Shown: piece by piece, positions 61,519-64,000 of the stretch | Layout of the letters: each line of letters opens with the position of its first letter | Position numbering within the stretch: position 1 is the first letter of the stretch | Assembly: GCF_014836415.1 (NCBI RefSeq) | Contig: NZ_JACSQY010000001.1 | Coordinates: 558,001 to 622,000, forward strand | DNA length: 64,000 nucleotides | Direction: 5' to 3' | Origin: Sporosarcina gallistercoris | GTDB lineage: Bacteria; Bacillota; Bacilli; Bacillales_A; Planococcaceae | Made by a program: the position numbers and the translations under genes | Notes under the pieces: generated by a model | What the model was told of the DNA's origin: nothing | The model's input: only the letters and a program-made list of their open reading frames with translations | Databases searched by the model: none

Positions 61519-62259
61519 ATGTTCGATATAATCGGTGACATACATGGTTGTTACGATGAACTGCTCGATTTACTAGACACACTTGGATATTCTTTGAAGT
61601 CTGGTATTCCAATCCATCCTGGCGGCAGACAGGTTGCATTTGTCGGAGATGGAATGGATCGCGGTCCTTCATCTGTAAAAGTGATGCAGCTTTTATTTGA
61701 TCTGCAAGACGAAGGACAACTCATTTATTCCCCGGGAAATCATTGTAACAAACTGTATCGGTACGCAAAAGGGAATAACGTGCAACACACGCATGGGTTG
61801 GAAACCACGATTGCAGAGTTGGACTCTTTGCCAAAAGAAAAACGATCTCATATTCTGAATCGCTACGAAAGATTCTACGAAGCGCTGCCACTTTACCACC
61901 AGTTAGACAGCGGAAAGTTAATCATTGCACACGCAGGTATTTCTGAGCAATTGATAGGCGCTCCGATATCCCGAGCTGTCCGGACATTTGTCCTCTACGG
62001 AGATATTACAGGAAAGACCTTATCGGACGGACGTCCTGATCGACGTGACTGGGCAAAGTCGTATCACGGAACTGCCTGGATCGTCTACGGACATACCCCC
62101 GTACGAGAGCCGCGCTTTAAGAATCATACCGTGAATATCGACACGGGATGTGTGTTCGGCGGTAAACTGACTGCATTTAGATGGCCGGAATGTGAAACCG
62201 TCTCCGTAGCTTCTAAACAACCGTTTCAACCTGAGAAGTTTACTTTGTATCCTTCTTGA
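61519..62259 (+). CDS. prpE: Bis(5'-nucleosyl)-tetraphosphatase PrpE
   Basis: 246 aa from the ATG at 61519, 8 nt after AAAGGAG; a GTG at 61510 is too close to the ribosome binding site. PPP-family metallophosphatase motifs: 'GDIHGCYDE' (about 7-15), 'GDGMDRGP', 'GNHCNK' and 'HAGISEQ'. B. subtilis PrpE is the same length and hydrolyses Ap4A and acts in spore germination (known). It is convergent with yjbO, and the coding ends overlap by 34 nt. nadF-yjbO-prpE order as in B. subtilis, but prpE is inverted here. Confidence 0.92.
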   Translation: MFDIIGDIHGCYDELLDLLDTLGYSLKSGIPIHPGGRQVAFVGDGMDRGPSSVKVMQLLFDLQDEGQLIYSPGNHCNKLYRYAKGNNVQHTHGLETTIAELDSLPKEKRSHILNRYERFYEALPLYHQLDSGKLIIAHAGISEQLIGAPISRAVRTFVLYGDITGKTLSDGRPDRRDWAKSYHGTAWIVYGHTPVREPRFKNHTVNIDTGCVFGGKLTAFRWPECETVSVASKQPFQPEKFTLYPS

Positions 62260-63176
62260 GATTTCATTTCCATTGGGAGAAGTTTTAGTAAATCTTGTGG
62301 AAGTTCACTCTCAAAAGAAACGTTTTTGCTCGTGGTGGGGTGCTTAAACGAAATGGACCTGCAATGAAGGGCTTGCCGAGAAATCAGGTGACAAGGACCT
62401 CCGTACAAATCATCACCGAGTAAAGGATGGCCAATATACTCCATATGAACCCTTATTTGGTGAGTTCTTCCAGTATGCAATTGAAGTTGAACAATTGTAT
62501 ACCGACTGCCATCGATCTCAAAATGACCTGTTACAAGCACATCGGTACGCGCATATTGCCCATCCGGACGGACAATCCGTTCAATAATGCTGCCGTCTTT
62601 CCGGCCAATTGGCATTTCAATCGTAAACGTGTCTTCAAGAATCCATCCACTCACAAATGCTATATACCGTCTGTCAAATCTAGTTTGCTGCATTTGTGTA
62701 CTCATCAAGTGATGAATATGACGATTTTTTGCAATACATACGACACCGGATGTGTCTGTGTCCAGACGGGTAACTACATGAACCGTCGCAAAGTGTTGGT
62801 CGATAACGTACTTCCCGAAAATTATATTCGCAAGGGTGCCATTCGGATGGTTTCTTGATGGTATCGTTCCTTGCCCAGCAGGTTTTTCCACAACTAAAAT
62901 CGAATCATCCTCGGCAAGTATCGAAAGTTCTCCAAGTTCAGGCACCAACCCTTCACCTACTTCTTCAGGTGGAAATTCAATGATGACCTGATCTCCTTGC
63001 TCAAGCATCCATCTGACCGTTCGTTCTTCTCCATTTACTATAATCCGACCACCTTCAAATTTAACGGCAGTCAATGCTCTTTTGGAAAGGCCTTTCAGTT
63101 TAAGGAAGTCCCTTAGGAGAATTTGTTCTTCTGCTATGAATTTCAGTAATAGCGGTGTAGGATTACTTTTCTTCAT
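62226..63176 (-). CDS. yjbO: RluA-family pseudouridine synthase (YjbO-like)
   Basis: 316 aa from the ATG at 63176, which overlaps the nadF stop by 14 nt; no strong ribosome binding site, so coupling is likely. A GTG at 63203 is the alternative. N-terminal S4-like segment ('[20 protein letters not shown]') and the RluA core with catalytic Asp in '[12 protein letters not shown]' and '[13 protein letters not shown]'. It makes pseudouridine in RNA; the target base is unknown. Confidence 0.92.
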   Translation of the reverse strand: MKKSNPTPLLLKFIAEEQILLRDFLKLKGLSKRALTAVKFEGGRIIVNGEERTVRWMLEQGDQVIIEFPPEEVGEGLVPELGELSILAEDDSILVVEKPAGQGTIPSRNHPNGTLANIIFGKYVIDQHFATVHVVTRLDTDTSGVVCIAKNRHIHHLMSTQMQQTRFDRRYIAFVSGWILEDTFTIEMPIGRKDGSIIERIVRPDGQYARTDVLVTGHFEIDGSRYTIVQLQLHTGRTHQIRVHMEYIGHPLLGDDLYGGPCHLISRQALHCRSISFKHPTTSKNVSFESELPQDLLKLLPMEMKSQEGYKVNFSG

Positions 63177-63969
63177 CACTGGCGACAAACGATTCGGACA
63201 CACGTTTCCAAAATGGAAAAGGTCTAAAACGGGCGAACGAAATGCGTTCCTTTGAGACTTTGTATTCGATGGACTTCACATCTTTTTGAAGCAGCTGAAG
63301 GTGGTCAACTGTCACCATGAAATCCGGTCCTTTAACTGGTTTCAGTAAACACGAATGATGCGCCGGCAGGACAAGCGGCGATCCGACAGTACGGAATACG
63401 CGGTTGTTAATGGACGCCATCTCAGTCAGTTGCATGCATGACAATGACGGATGTAAAATCGCTCCATTCAGGGACTTACTATACGCAGTTGAACCCGATG
63501 GAGTGGACATACATAAACCATCTCCTCGGAATCGCTCGAAATGTTCTCCATTTAGCTCCACGTCCATGACCAGAGTGACTTCGGGTGATTTAATCGTCGA
63601 TTCGTTCAATGCAAGATACGTGGATTTCTCTTCGGAATGGGTGTATGAAATCTCAACCTCCAGAAGCGGGTATTGCACGACGTGATAGTCTTTCCGGGCG
63701 ATCATGATAACCAACTTTTCAATTTCTTCCGGTTTCCAATCCGCATAAAATCCAAGATGGCCCGTATGGATCCCGACAAATGCAGTTTCGTGCAGGCGAT
63801 GAACGTACTTATGAAAACCATGCAGCAACGTTCCATCTCCGCCGATGGAAAGAACGATATCCGGTTCCACCTCGTCATATTCCAAACCAAACTCCACCAA
63901 ATATTCTTTAGCCTCCGCCATTAGACGGTTGGATAACTCATCACCACGTGATTGGATGACAAACTTCAT
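63163..63969 (-). CDS. nadF: NAD kinase
   Basis: 268 aa from the ATG at 63969 (the second of two adjacent ATGs after GGGGG). Motifs: '[12 protein letters not shown]' (about 43-54), 'ALNESTIKS', '[20 protein letters not shown]' and the conserved C-terminus '[13 protein letters not shown]'. It phosphorylates NAD to NADP with ATP or polyphosphate (known). It matches B. subtilis NadF (YjbN). A short open frame runs in from the window edge and stops at the nadF start (TGA 63971-63969); it is probably the end of an upstream gene, in B. subtilis yjbM/relQ, but 10 codons are too few to name it. Confidence 0.95.
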   Translation of the reverse strand: MKFVIQSRGDELSNRLMAEAKEYLVEFGLEYDEVEPDIVLSIGGDGTLLHGFHKYVHRLHETAFVGIHTGHLGFYADWKPEEIEKLVIMIARKDYHVVQYPLLEVEISYTHSEEKSTYLALNESTIKSPEVTLVMDVELNGEHFERFRGDGLCMSTPSGSTAYSKSLNGAILHPSLSCMQLTEMASINNRVFRTVGSPLVLPAHHSCLLKPVKGPDFMVTVDHLQLLQKDVKSIEYKVSKERISFARFRPFPFWKRVSESFVASDEEK

Positions 63970-64000
63970 CATTCTGGTTCCCCCTTCCATGAGGTATCTT

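Overview
The window is chromosomal DNA of an endospore-forming member of the Bacillales, most likely the Planococcaceae (Sporosarcina-like). Supporting evidence: spoVIF, yjcZ, spoVAC-AD-AEb, cotZ and cotO-like genes, a Spo0E-like phosphatase with Spo0A boxes, AAGGAGG-type ribosome binding sites, Bacillus-type FadR and cre operators, and gene order matching B. subtilis in two blocks (ykyB/fadH/cbpB/ccpC with ykwC, ykvS, mhqR and ktrD; and nadF-yjbO-prpE with cotO-cotZ, yjcZ-spoVIF and yjcF-G-H). The species name is an inference. There is no phage, insertion sequence or CRISPR array.

Layout: 1-3.0 kb is the end of a spermidine/putrescine ABC importer (potA partial, potBCD). 3.3-4.5 kb is an MFS exporter. 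4.6-16.5 kb is a tightly coupled eight-gene minus-strand operon: an ABC-2 transporter (ATPase and permease), a large membrane protein, a Gly-Gln-repeat membrane protein, a MoxR AAA+ ATPase, a DUF58 protein and two large membrane vWA proteins. It is the least understood system here and probably works on the cell envelope. 16.5-24.4 kb carries regulators and stress genes: ccpC, cbpB/darB, fadH under a FadR box, ykyB, ykwC, a Spo0E-like gene, ykvS, a lipoprotein, an MhqR-like MarR protein and an orphan cytosolic PAS histidine kinase. 24.6-35.3 kb holds a Ktr potassium channel subunit, a TerC/YkoY exporter behind a yybP-ykoY manganese riboswitch, an RND exporter, prfC, a MurE with a DDPR motif and an aldehyde dehydrogenase.

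35.5-40 kb is a 47-aa gene and the qoxABCD quinol oxidase operon. 40.1-45.5 kb is a catabolic cluster (FMN alpha-hydroxyacid oxidase, YjiH-type membrane protein, GABA-type aminotransferase) with a PAS-AAA-HTH regulator whose AAA domain has lost the sigma-54 contact and Walker B motifs. 45.7-53.8 kb has an AlkA-like glycosylase, a DegV protein, tRNA-Val(GAC), two small hypothetical genes, a TAXI-TRAP operon with two cre sites, and pgpA.

53.9-64 kb is the yjc/yjb block: yjcH-G-F, spore genes (spoVIF, yjcZ, spoVA, a YhcN-like lipoprotein, coat genes), mgtE, prpE, an RluA-family pseudouridine synthase and NAD kinase. Most units end in clear intrinsic terminators. Many genes within operons overlap by 1-23 nt, which points to translational coupling.
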